Source of the DNA: Halomonas sp. Y3
GTDB lineage: Bacteria; Pseudomonadota; Gammaproteobacteria; Pseudomonadales; Halomonadaceae
Length of the DNA stretch: 64,000 bases
Reading direction: 5' to 3'
Assembly (NCBI RefSeq): GCF_024137965.1
Contig: NZ_CP099975.1
Coordinates: 1,178,001 to 1,242,000, forward strand
Each line of letters starts with the position of its first letter. Positions within the stretch are counted from its first letter, which is position 1. Below the pieces are notes generated by a model, which was given only the letters and a program-made list of their open reading frames with translations, had not been told where the DNA came from and made no database searches. Positions 25,411 to 34,400 of the stretch are shown here, piece after piece. The translations under genes and the position numbers were made by a program.

Positions 25411-26565
25411 TCAGGCGCGGCGCAGCCGCTCGCCGAGAGCGACCATGAAGCGGGCGCCGGCCTCGAGCTGCTCGATGTCGATGTATTCGTCGGGCTGGTG
25501 GGCCTGGCCGATGCTGCCGGGTCCGCAGATCACCGTGGGCAGCCCCCGGCGCTGGAACTGGCCCGCCTCGGTGGCGTAGGCCACGGCCCCGGCGGGGCGC
25601 TCGCCCAGCAGCGCATGGCAGAGCGCCAGCACCTCGGCATTGTTGTCGTCGGCCAGCGCCGGCACCGTCTCGTTGAGCGCTTCGGTGACGATGGAGGCCT
25701 CCGGGGCGCGGTCGCGCATCTCGGCCTCGAGCTCGGCGGCCCGGGCGTTGACTCGGCCTACCAGCTCCTCGAAGCGGTCCGACGGCAGATGGCGGATCTC
25801 CCACTCGAAGGTGCACTCCCGGGCCATGATGTTGATCGCCGTGCCGCCCTGGATCTTCCCCACGTGCAGGCTGGAGTGCACCACGTTGAAGGCCTCGTCC
25901 ACGCGCCCCTCGGCGCGCAGCTCGGCCATCACCTCCTCGATATAGGTGACCAGCTTGGCTGCCACATGGATCGCCGAGACTCCCTGATTGACCTGGCTGG
26001 AGTGGCTGGCACGGCCGGTGACGGTGGTGCGCAGGTTGGTGGCCCCCTTGTGGGCCACCACCGGGTGCATCAGGGTCGGCTCGCCGACGATCACCGCGGC
26101 GGGCAGCGGGTGGTCGGCCATGAGCCGCTCGATCATGCGCGGCGCGCCGATGCAGCCCACCTCCTCGTCATAGGAGAGCGCTAGCCAGATCGGCTTCTCC
26201 AGGTCGAGCGCCACCCAGCGCGGCACCTCGGCCAGGGCGCAGGCGATGAAGCCTTTCATGTCGCAGGTGCCGCGGCCGTAGAGGCGGCCGTCGCCCTTGT
26301 CCACCAGGGTGAAGGGGTCGCTGGACCAGGGCTGGCCGTCCACCGGCACCACGTCGGTATGGCCGGAGAGCACCACGCCGCCGGCCAGGTCCGGGCCGAT
26401 GCGCGCTAGCAGGTTGGCCTTCCTGCCATCGTCGCTCTCCACCCGCCAGTGGGGCACGCCGTGCTCGTCGAGAAAGGCCTCGACGAAGGCGATCAGGTCG
26501 AGGTTGGTGTCCCGGGAAACAGTGGGAAAGCCCACCAGGCGTTCAAGCATCTCGGCGGCGGTCAT
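25411..26565 (-). CDS. argE: Acetylornithine deacetylase ArgE
   Basis: 384 residues, M20 metallopeptidase family; hydrolyses N-acetylornithine to ornithine and acetate in arginine synthesis. Metal-site motifs are LSGHTDVVPVDGQPW, GRGTCDMKGFIACAL, LSYDEEVGCIGA and the closing GPGSIGQAHQPDEYI. The dimerisation domain lies between about 175 and 285. Its ATG at 26565 is only some 65 bases from the point where homology of the truncated nemA begins on the other strand, so its promoter region is short and may be a deletion scar. Confidence 0.93.
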   Translation of the reverse strand: MTAAEMLERLVGFPTVSRDTNLDLIAFVEAFLDEHGVPHWRVESDDGRKANLLARIGPDLAGGVVLSGHTDVVPVDGQPWSSDPFTLVDKGDGRLYGRGTCDMKGFIACALAEVPRWVALDLEKPIWLALSYDEEVGCIGAPRMIERLMADHPLPAAVIVGEPTLMHPVVAHKGATNLRTTVTGRASHSSQVNQGVSAIHVAAKLVTYIEEVMAELRAEGRVDEAFNVVHSSLHVGKIQGGTAINIMARECTFEWEIRHLPSDRFEELVGRVNARAAELEAEMRDRAPEASIVTEALNETVPALADDNNAEVLALCHALLGERPAGAVAYATEAGQFQRRGLPTVICGPGSIGQAHQPDEYIDIEQLEAGARFMVALGERLRRA

Positions 26566-26630
26566 GGCGCGCTCCTTGGTGACGTTTCGGGAAATCCTAT
26601 CACGCCCGCGGGGCAGGCCGGCGGCCTGCG

Positions 26631-27611
26631 CGTCATAGCGCCGGGCTGATCATCAGCGAGGCCACCAACATCTCGCCCACCGCCCGCGGCTATGCCTATA
26701 CCCCGGGTATCTGGACCGACGAGCAGGAGGCCGGCTGGAAGGAGGTCGTCGAGGCCGTTCACGCCAAGGGTGGACGCATCGCCCTGCAGCTGTGGCACGT
26801 GGGGCGCGTCTCCCACGAGCTGGTGCAGCCCGACGGCCAGCCGCCCGTGGCACCGAGTGCCCTCAAGGGCGAGGGGGCCGAGTGCTTCGTCGAGTTCGAG
26901 GACGGCACGGCGGGGCCGCACCCCACCAGCACCCCGCGGGCGCTTGAGACCGAGGAGATCCCCGGCATCGTCGAGGACTATCGCCAGGCCGCCATTCGCG
27001 CCAAGCGGGCGGGCTTCGACATGGTGGAGGTGCACGCGGCCAACGCCTATCTGCTCAATCAGTTCCTGGCCACTGGCACCAACCTGCGCACCGACCGCTA
27101 CGGCGGCTCGCTCGAGAACCGCGCGCGCTTCCCGCTGGAGGTGGTCGATGCGGTCGCCGAGGTGTTTGGCCCCGCTCGGGTGGGCATCCGCCTTACCCCC
27201 TTCCTCGAACTCTTCGGCCTCACCGACGATGAGCCGGAAGCGATGGCCTTCTACCTGGCCGGAGAGCTCGAGCGCCGAGGCCTGGCCTACCTCCACTTCA
27301 ACGAGCCCGACTTCGCGGGGGCTGATATCACCTATCCGGAGGGCTTCCGTGAGCAGATGCGGCGGCGCTTCAGCGGCCGCCTGATCTACTGCGGCAGCTA
27401 TGACGCCGAGCGCGCCCAGGCCCGCCTGGACGACAACACCGCCGACGCCGTGGCCTTCGGCCGCCCTTTCCTCGCCAACCCCGACCTGCCCGAGCGCTTC
27501 CGCCTGGGGGCCGCCCTCAACGAGCCCGACCCCAGCACCTTCTACGGCGGCGCCGAGCAGGGCTACACCGACTACCCCCTCCTCGACAACGGCCATGACC
27601 GGCTCGGCTGA
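26631..27611 (+). pseudogene. nemA: Alkene reductase (Old Yellow Enzyme, NemA type), 5'-truncated
   Basis: Reading from 26631 gives RHSAGLIISEATNISPTARG and the rest of a NemA-type OYE to the end (HAANAYLLNQFLATGTNLR, RYGGSLENR, VAFGRPFLANPDLP). Full-length family members have about 360 residues and begin some 55-60 residues before the RxSAGLIISEA segment; here those residues, including the N-terminal FMN-binding PLTR region, are missing. A stop at 26580 closes the frame upstream, and the first in-frame ATG is at 26799, inside the barrel. No usable start with a ribosome binding site is seen. The remaining frame is undamaged, so the truncation may be recent. An intrinsic terminator follows. 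Confidence 0.85.
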
Positions 27612-27637
27612 GTCGGCATCTGCCCCTGGAAGTCACA

Positions 27638-27663
27638 AGCCCGGCCGGCGAGCCGGGCTTTTT
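27638..27663 (+). terminator. Intrinsic terminator after the nemA remnant
   Basis: AGCCCGGC (27638-27645) pairs with GCCGGGCT (27652-27659) around a six-base loop and is followed by a run of T. Confidence 0.92.
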
Positions 27664-27695
27664 GTCGGTAGGGAGGAGCATTGTCATGCTCACGG

Positions 27696-27871
27696 CATCG
27701 ACATATCCCCGAGACATGTTCAAGAAACGCGATTTTTTCGACACGTCCGGGCGACATGTCGATGGCATCGACATGTCCCGAGGACATGTTTAAGAAAGAC
27801 GATTTTTTCGACACGTTCTCTGGATATGTTGATGCCATCGACATAAGCTGACGACGTGTCGATTCTTCAGG
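27696..27871. repeat. 70-bp tandem repeat built of GACATGTC palindromes upstream of fic
   Basis: The unit starting CATCGACAT occurs at 27696, 27766 and, in part, 27836, exactly 70 bases apart. Within it, 8-bp palindromes close to GACATGTC come in pairs spaced five bases apart (GACAYRTC-N5-GACATGTY). Five such pairs begin near 27700, 27740, 27770, 27810 and 27840. Each unit also contains the run GATTTTTTCGAC. The array ends 12 bases before the fic start codon, which places it as a multi-site operator or as a palindromic repeat family element. Confidence 0.85.
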
Positions 27872-27882
27872 AATAAGTGAAC

Positions 27883-28998
27883 ATGAGCTGGCGCCCCGAC
27901 CACCCCTACAACGGCCTGCCGCCGCTGCCCCCTGCAGAAGAGCTCGAGACGCCGGCTGTGCTCAAGGCCTGCATTCCGGCTCGGGCGGCACTGGCGGAGC
28001 TGAAGCAGGCCGGTGAGCTGCTGCCCAATCAGGGACTGCTCATCAACCTGCTGCCTCTGCTGGAAGCCCGCGACAGTTCCGAGATCGAGAACATCGTCAC
28101 CACCACCGACAGACTCTTTCAGTTTGCCCAGGAAGATACCCACGCCGACCCTGCCACCAAGGAGGCGCTGCGCTATCGCACGGCGCTGAGCCATGGCTAC
28201 CGAGAGCTGGCCAGGCGACCTCTGTGTACCAACACGGCAGTGGAGATCTGCAGCACCATCAAGGGCGTCGATATGGAGATTCGTCGGGTGCCGGGCACCA
28301 CCCTGGCCAACCAGGCGACCGGCGAGGTGATCTATACCCCGCCAATGGGGGAGGGGACGCTGCGTGAGCTGCTGGCGAACTGGGAGCGTTATCTCCATGA
28401 GGAGGATGGTGTCGACCCCCTGATCAAGATGGCTGTGTCTCACTACCAGTTCGAGGCGATCCACCCTTTCACCGACGGCAATGGGCGTACGGGCCGGGTG
28501 CTGAACATCCTTTACCTGATCGAGCAGCGGCTGCTGTCGCTGCCCATCCTCTACCTCAGTCGCTATATCGTGCTTCACAAGCCCGACTACTACCGTCTGC
28601 TACTGGCAGTGACCCGTGAAGGGGAGTGGCAGGAGTGGCTGCTTTATATGCTCAAGGCAGTCGAGTACACCGCCCGCTGGACTACCGACAAGATTGCGGC
28701 GACCCGCACCCTGATCGAGGATACGGCCCGCCATATCCAGCAGCAGCTGCCTAGGGTCTACAGCCACGAGCTGGTGCAGGTGATCTTCGAGCAGCCCTAC
28801 TGTCGCATCAACAACCTGGTGGAACGGGACATAGCCAAGCGGCAGACCGCCTCCAGCTATCTGCAGCAGCTGTGCGAGATCAATGTGCTTGAGGAGATCC
28901 GCGCCGGGCGCGAAAAGCTCTTCGTTCATCCCAAGCTGGTTCGCCTGATGACCGAAGACAGTAACGAGACGACCCCGTACGCACAGGATCCTCTATGA
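27883..28998 (+). CDS. Fic family protein (AMP transferase), class II, with C-terminal winged helix
   Basis: 371 residues. The Fic core motif HPFTDGNGRTGR (about residues 193-204) is complete, with the catalytic His. An N-terminal inhibitory helix with the S-x-x-x-E-N pattern (DSSEIENI, about residues 65-70) marks a class II, self-inhibited Fic. The N-terminus resembles the Fic_N domain (RPDHPYNGLPPLPP) and the C-terminal ~90 residues look like a winged helix (VFEQPYCRINNLVERDIAKRQTASSYL). It should transfer AMP to a target protein; the target is unknown. AGGA stands ten bases before the ATG. The repeat array lies immediately upstream. Its stop overlaps the ATG of an hsdM remnant, which suggests it once belonged to a type I restriction-modification locus. 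Confidence 0.93.
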   Translation: MSWRPDHPYNGLPPLPPAEELETPAVLKACIPARAALAELKQAGELLPNQGLLINLLPLLEARDSSEIENIVTTTDRLFQFAQEDTHADPATKEALRYRTALSHGYRELARRPLCTNTAVEICSTIKGVDMEIRRVPGTTLANQATGEVIYTPPMGEGTLRELLANWERYLHEEDGVDPLIKMAVSHYQFEAIHPFTDGNGRTGRVLNILYLIEQRLLSLPILYLSRYIVLHKPDYYRLLLAVTREGEWQEWLLYMLKAVEYTARWTTDKIAATRTLIEDTARHIQQQLPRVYSHELVQVIFEQPYCRINNLVERDIAKRQTASSYLQQLCEINVLEEIRAGREKLFVHPKLVRLMTEDSNETTPYAQDPL

Positions 28999-29090
28999 CC
29001 CAGAACGACATCGTCCAGAAGCTGTGGAACCTCGGCGATGTGCTGCGCGAAGACGGCGGGGCGAGCCTTGGAGATAGAAAATCTGCGTGA
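28995..29090 (+). pseudogene. hsdM: Remnant of a type I restriction-modification methylase gene (hsdM N-terminus)
   Basis: The ATG at 28995 overlaps the fic stop (ATGA). The 31-codon frame begins MTQNDIVQKLWNLGDVLRED, which is the characteristic N-terminus of HsdM N6-adenine methylases, and then departs into unrelated sequence and stops at 29090. Real HsdM proteins have about 500 residues. The departure point is near 29058. In another frame the sequence after the junction reads LEIENLREW-stop, which could be the 3' end of a second deleted gene, though this is speculation. No other hsd genes are in the window. Confidence 0.8.
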
Positions 29091-29107
29091 ATGGTGAGGA
29101 GACACCA

Positions 29108-29461
29108 ATGCTGAATCGATCAGCGCTATTACTGCGCTACAAGGCTCCGGCTGTGCAGTGGATCAACGACGCCGACCCCTCTCCGGGTGGCACGTCGATC
29201 ACCGAGGAGGAGGTCAATCGCGACCGCACCGTCTATCTGGTCAGCGATGCAGTCGCGGAGTCGCCTTCGGAGGTGAGGCGGTGGGTCAAGGCCAACTGGC
29301 GCAACCTCTTCGAGTCGGAGCTGGAAGGCTGGTACACCGAGCCATCGCTATGGCCGAAGCGCACCCTGAAGCGCTTCGATGAGTGGTTCGAGGTCGAATG
29401 CCACAGCGTGATGATCGATACGCTCGGTACGCCCATCGAGGATGATGAGGCGTCAGACTGA
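29108..29461 (+). CDS. Conserved hypothetical protein
   Basis: 117 residues from the ATG at 29108, with GAGGAG eight bases ahead. I recognise the pattern (LLLRYKAPAVQWINDADP, TVYLVSD, WYTEPSLWPKRTLKRFDEWF) as that of a small soluble protein seen in other proteobacteria, but no function is known to me. It is acidic and without signal peptide or membrane segment. It lies directly after the hsdM remnant and 12 bases before the next membrane-protein gene, with which it probably forms an operon. Confidence 0.75.
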   Translation: MLNRSALLLRYKAPAVQWINDADPSPGGTSITEEEVNRDRTVYLVSDAVAESPSEVRRWVKANWRNLFESELEGWYTEPSLWPKRTLKRFDEWFEVECHSVMIDTLGTPIEDDEASD

Positions 29462-29473
29462 TCGGGAGGCACC

Positions 29474-29938
29474 ATGAAGCCCTTCTCCATCCTGATGATC
29501 CGGCTGCTGGGTCTCTATCTCTTCCTGAAGACCTTGTTCTCGGTGCTGCCGGCGCTGCTGGGCCCAAATGTCGGGGAGTTCTGGTCAGCCGAGCTGCTGC
29601 CGATGCTGCTGGCAACCGTAGGCGTGCCCTTGGTGGGCGGCGTATTGCTGTGGTGCTTCGCCGGCCGCCTGGCGGAGCGGCTGCATGGCGCTGGAGGGGT
29701 AGATGAAAAGGCCGACGTTCGGGTCGGGGATGATGACCTGGTGCGTGCCGGCACCTTCCTGATCGGTACCTATCTGGTGGTGCGGCATATCGGCATGCTG
29801 GTGGGGGTGTACTCGTCCTCGGGTGCCGTGGCCTACGACGCACTGGTTGTCGTGGTGGCGGGCCTTTGCATGATGCTGGGTGGAGGCTCTCTTGCCGCGC
29901 TCTACCGCAGGGTCAAGTTTCTTGGAGCTGGCCGGTAG
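29474..29938 (+). CDS. Small membrane protein of unknown function
   Basis: 154 residues beginning MKPFSILMIRLLGLYLF. Four hydrophobic stretches (about 8-28, 42-64, 95-112, 122-143) suggest an inner-membrane protein with a hydrophilic central loop (GGVDEKADVRVGDDDLV). GGGAGG stands five bases before the ATG. I recognise no family. It follows the conserved hypothetical gene closely and faces the toxin-antitoxin pair. Confidence 0.7.
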   Translation: MKPFSILMIRLLGLYLFLKTLFSVLPALLGPNVGEFWSAELLPMLLATVGVPLVGGVLLWCFAGRLAERLHGAGGVDEKADVRVGDDDLVRAGTFLIGTYLVVRHIGMLVGVYSSSGAVAYDALVVVVAGLCMMLGGGSLAALYRRVKFLGAGR

Positions 29939-29987
29939 CGAAGGGCCAAAGTGGCCGGATCGAGTCGAGCGATGTGTGGAGCGACTA

Positions 29988-30242
29988 TCAGTAGTGATAG
30001 CGCAGCTGAGCGATCAGCACGGCATCCTCGTTGATCGTGTAGACGAGCCGGTGTTCATCGTTGATGCGCCGGGACCAGTAGCCGGCAAGGCCGTGTTTCA
30101 GGGGTTCAGGCTTGCCGATGCCCTCGAAGGGAGTGCGCTGAATCTCCTTGATCAGCTGGTTGATTCGGCGCAGCACCTTCTTGTCTGCCTTTTGCCAGTA
30201 GAGATACTCCTCCCAGGCGTGCTCCGAGAACGTCAGCTTCAT
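29988..30242 (-). CDS. yoeB: Type II toxin, YoeB family mRNA interferase
   Basis: 84 residues (MKLTFSEHAWEEYLYWQ... ending RLVYTINEDAVLIAQLRYHY), the length and ends of YoeB. YoeB binds the ribosome and cuts mRNA in the A site. The conserved Glu/Arg/His residues are in the EPLKHGLAGYWSRRINDEHRLVY segment and the terminal RYHY. Its ATG overlaps the antitoxin stop by four bases. Confidence 0.95.
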   Translation of the reverse strand: MKLTFSEHAWEEYLYWQKADKKVLRRINQLIKEIQRTPFEGIGKPEPLKHGLAGYWSRRINDEHRLVYTINEDAVLIAQLRYHY

Positions 30243-30493
30243 TCCTCGATAAGCTCCCGCTCTAGACCGCCCCTTTCCTCGAGCTGTGCAATGGATTCAA
30301 GAAGACGCCGGGCGTTCTTCGGCGAGCGCAGCAGGTAGGCGGTTTCCTGAAGGGCCTCGTAGTCCTCCAGCGAGATCATCACCACCGAAGGCGCCTTGCT
30401 GCGGGTAATGATCAGCGGCGCATGGTCGTCACAGACCTGCTGCATGGTCTGGGCCAGTTGACTGCGTGCGGCTGTGTAGCTGATGGCTTCCAT
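30239..30493 (-). CDS. yefM: Type II antitoxin, YefM (Phd/YefM) family
   Basis: 84 residues from the second of two adjacent ATG codons (30493), which has AGGA seven bases ahead; 30496 is possible. The start EAISYTAARSQLAQTMQQV and the middle VVMISLEDYEALQETAYLLR match YefM closely. It neutralises YoeB and, with it, represses the operon. The palindromic operator lies just upstream. Confidence 0.95.
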   Translation of the reverse strand: MEAISYTAARSQLAQTMQQVCDDHAPLIITRSKAPSVVMISLEDYEALQETAYLLRSPKNARRLLESIAQLEERGGLERELIEE

Positions 30494-30504
30494 CATTATG
30501 TCCT

Positions 30505-30537
30505 GTACGATATTCTGTGCTGTACAGAATATCGTAC
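30505..30537. promoter_or_regulatory. Palindromic operator of yefM-yoeB
   Basis: GTACGATATTCTGT (30505-30518) and ACAGAATATCGTAC (30524-30537) are perfect 14-base inverted copies with a five-base spacer. The right arm contains TGTACA, the core known from YefM-YoeB operators. It begins 12 bases before the antitoxin start. Confidence 0.88.
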
Positions 30538-30606
30538 CTACTTCAGGTTGGCAACTCACATCGGCGCTGCCTGACGGTGCCATGACTGTCTTTGGACCGC
30601 CGAGCC

Positions 30607-31185
30607 TCACGCCCCGCGCTGGTGCAGCCGTCGGCTCAGGCGCGCCAGAATGGAGACCTCGCCGCGCAGCCAGGGGCCGAGCAGGCGCATGGAGAGCGGG
30701 ATGAACAGGAACACCATCACTGGGGTGAGCGCGAGGGTGCTGACCAGCACCTTGGGCAGCATCGGCAGCCCCGCTAGCAGGCCGCCGAACAGCGCCTGAA
30801 ACAGCAGCGAGACCGGGAAGAAGGCGAGCCAGATGGCGATGGCCTGCTTCCAGCGCGGCGGCGTCTGGCCGGTGGCGTCCTGGAACCAGCCGTCCAGCCC
30901 GGTGGCGCGGTGCTCCTGGGGAGCGACGAAGAGCCCCTCGCCGCGGGCCAGCCAGGCGCGGCGCGAGGCGGAGTGCTCCCAGGCCGCCAGGGTGTCGGCA
31001 TCGCGGAAGCGGAAGATGATCTGGTACTCGTCGTCACCGGGCGGCGGGGCCAGCACGCCGGAGCCCAGGTAGCCGCTGAAGTCGGCGGCCAGCGCGCGGC
31101 CCTCCTCCAGCCAGGTGGTGAAATCGGCGTAGCGGCCGCGGGAGACGCGTCGGGCCACCATCAGGGTCAGGGGGGCAGGGGACAT
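30607..31185 (-). CDS. Antibiotic biosynthesis monooxygenase (ABM)-domain protein with C-terminal membrane segments
   Basis: 192 residues. The first ~95 resemble an ABM domain (LTLMVARRVSRGRYADFTTWLEEG, YQIIFRFRDADTLAAWEHS). The rest contains two hydrophobic segments (IAIWLAFFPVSLLFQALFGG and VLVSTLALTPVMVFLFIP), so the domain is tethered to the inner membrane. GGAG lies eight bases before the ATG. Substrate unknown; ABM-like domains also occur in heme-degrading and quinone-modifying proteins. Confidence 0.78.
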   Translation of the reverse strand: MSPAPLTLMVARRVSRGRYADFTTWLEEGRALAADFSGYLGSGVLAPPPGDDEYQIIFRFRDADTLAAWEHSASRRAWLARGEGLFVAPQEHRATGLDGWFQDATGQTPPRWKQAIAIWLAFFPVSLLFQALFGGLLAGLPMLPKVLVSTLALTPVMVFLFIPLSMRLLGPWLRGEVSILARLSRRLHQRGA

Positions 31186-31458
31186 CGTGTATCTCCTTGT
31201 TCAGGGCGCCAGGGTAGGGCGCCGGAGTCATGCGGGCCGGGTAGGCCCTTGCCATGAACTAAGCAACAAGTATACCAGCAGGCGGCGTGGCGTAGCGGCT
31301 CGTGCCGAGGCAGGCTGGGTTGGGCCCGTGCGGGTGCCAGGTCGAGTTGGAGCCGCGGTCAGCGGATGGCATGCTTAGGCCCCGCCGATCAAGGCCTGCT
31401 TCGGCAGCAGGGCCCCGGCTATTCGGGGCGGTACGGATGGATCTTTGGACAGGTAACA

Positions 31459-34400
31459 ATGCCCATGAAAGAAAAGGAAGTCGCTCAGCGCCCCGATCTC
31501 CGGCCGTGGCTGCGCTACTGGCGAAACTCGCTGGCCGATGCCGAGAGCGGGCGAGGCGCCCTGACGCGTCGAGAGCTGGAGCAGAGCCTCCCGGTCGGCA
31601 GGGAAGCCTACCGGCAGGGCCGGCTGGCGCCGGAGGTAGTGGGGCGGCTGTTTTCCGGTGAGGCGGAGTCGGTCGAGCTGCTGCGGGTAGTGCTGCGCCC
31701 GGCCGTCTACATGGCGCTGCTGGAGCATGGCCAGGGGCGGCGGGCGCTGTTTCCGGAGGTCATGACGCCGCTGATCTGCGTGCTCTGGGTCACCCGTGAA
31801 GGCCGCCTCATTCCGGCGGAGCCTCCGGTGATTCCCCGTGACCTCCTGGGCCCCCAGGCGGATGATCGCTTCACGCTGAACAACGTCGTCGAGCAGGATC
31901 GCTTCCTGACCCTGGAAATGCCGCGGGTCTGGTCGGCGCAGGAGGCAAAGGGGCTGCTGGAAGAGCCGGAGGAGACCTGGGCGCCGCTCTGGCATGGCTA
32001 CTACGAGGTATCGCGCCGCCTTTTCGAGCAGCTGGTGCCGCCGGAGCGGCTGAAGGCGCATTTCGTCAGCGCCGACCAGGCCCGTCTGCTCAAGGTCGAA
32101 GAATCGGTGACCGGGGCGAGCCAGCACATCCTCAACCTCTACGATTGGCTCGATGGCGCGAACCCGGCGCTACCGCTGCTGGAAACCTATGCGCTGTCAT
32201 CTCGGCAGAACCACCGCCCCTGCGTCGATGCGCTGGCGACGCTGGACGCTCGCCTGGGCCACGCCAACTCCGCCTATCCCACTGCGGTGGCGCAGCGGGA
32301 CGCCCTGGCCCAGGCGATGGCCATGGAGGAGGGCGAGATCCTGGCGGTCAATGGCCCGCCCGGCACCGGCAAGACCACTTTCGTGCTGGATGTGGTGGCC
32401 TCGCTATGGGTTCAGGCCGCGCTGGCGGAGGGGGAGCCGCCGCTGATCATCGCGGCTTCCACCAACAACCAGGCGGTGACCAATATCCTGACGGCCTTTG
32501 CCAAGGACTTCGAGGAGACCGACCATCCCCTGAGCGGTCGCTGGCTGCCCGACATCCATAGCTACGGCGGCTACTATCCCGCTCCCAGCCGTGAGGCCGA
32601 GGCAGCCAGGCACTATCAGACGCCGGCTTTTTATCGCGACAGCGAGCGCCCCGAGTCGACCGAGCATGCCGAAAGCGAATTTCTGCGAACGGCTCGCCGG
32701 GCTCTCGAGGAGGACAGCCTGGAGAGCGTCAGAGCGGTACGTCAGCGTCTGCATGCCGAGCTGTCTCGTGTGCACGCCCGGCTGGACGGCATCCGTTCGC
32801 AGTGGCAGCGCCTGCAAGACCTGGAAGAGGCGCTGGGTCCCGACGCCGAGGCCGATCAGCGGCAGGATCAACAGTCGCTTGAGGCGCTGCAGGCCGCGCT
32901 GGCAGAGGTCCAGGAGGATGCGCGGCGCTGGAAAGATTTCCGTGCCGAGGAGCCGCTGTGGCTCTCGATGCTGAGCCTGCTGCCACCGATAGCGCGCCAG
33001 CGGCGCCTGCGTCGCGAACTGTTCATCGAGGCGTCGCTGAGTGCCCGGAGCCATGACATCCTCGGGGCCGCCGCGGGCGATGCCCCCGAGCGGGCGCTGG
33101 CGAGGTGGTTGGCTAGCCAGCAGCAGGAGGTGGCGCGCTGTCAGGCGCGGCTCGACGAGCGTCTGGCGCAGCTGGAGGCTCGGGACCTTGCAGCAGAGGC
33201 GCTGCGCGCCGAGCTTCCCGACCCGGCGGCGAGCGACAGCCTGGAGGCCATCGACCGCTCGCTTGACACCACGCTGCGTTTTCGGCTGTTTCAACTGGCG
33301 GTTCACTACTGGGAGGCGCGCTGGCTGGAGGCGTGTCGCGAGCAGGGCAAGGAGCTGGCCGAGCAGGCGGCCAGCGGCAGGGAAAGAAGGGGGCTTGCCA
33401 CGGTGCGGCCGCGCTGGCGGCGGCGCATGATGCTGACGCCCTGCATCGTCTCTACCCTGCACTCGCTGCCGTCTCATATGACCCACAGCGTCTTCGAGGG
33501 AGAGGGGCAGTTTCGCACCGAGTATCTGGTCAACGAGATCGACCTGTTGATCATCGACGAGGCGGGGCAGGTGTCGCCGGAGGTGGCCGGTGCCTCCCTG
33601 GCGCTGGCCAGGCGCGCGCTGGTGATCGGTGATGTGCATCAGATTCCACCGGTGGCGACCCAGCTCAAGTCGGTGGATGTCGGCAACCTGTCGCACCAGG
33701 GCCTGCTGACCTCGCTCTCCGACTATGGTGCCCTGCGCGAGACCGGGCGTAGCGTGGTGGATGGCAGCGCCATGCGTATCGCCCAGGTGGCCAGCCGCTA
33801 CCGCTATCTGGAGGAGGCCGAGCCGGGCATGTTCCTGCGTGAACACCGGCGCTGTCTGAGCGAGATCATCGCCTACTGCAATGACCTCTGCTATGCAGGG
33901 CTGCTGCTGCCGAAGCGCACCACCCCGGCCACGGACCCCGAGCTGCCGCCCTTCGCCTACGTCCACGTGGATGGTCGCGTCGAGACGGCGCCATCGGGAA
34001 GCCGCTGCAACCGGCTGGAAGCCGAGACCCTGGCCGAGTGGCTGGCCGTTCAGCGCAGCACGCTAGAGGCTCGCCATGGCCTGCCGCTCGGCCAGATCGT
34101 GGGCGTGATCACCCCCTTCAAGGCCCAGGTGGAGCAGATCCAGCAGGCGTGTCGCGAGCGGGACATTCCGGTGGGCCAGGAAGAGAACGCCGTGACGGTG
34201 GGGACCGTCCATGCCCTGCAGGGAGCCGAACGCCCGGTGGTTCTGTTCTCTGCCGTCTACTCACGGCACGAGGATGGCGGATTCATCGATCGTGATCCTG
34301 CGATGCTCAACGTGGCAGTCTCGCGGGCCAAGGACAGCTTTCTGGTCTTTGCGGACATGGACGTCGTCGCCTCGGCCCCGCCGGGCTCGCCACGTCGCCT

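Noticed and set aside
27517..27844. Two small reverse-strand frames (85 and 90 codons) covering the 70-bp repeat
   Set aside because: Their similarity to each other only reflects the tandem DNA repeat; they run on into the antisense of nemA and its terminator.
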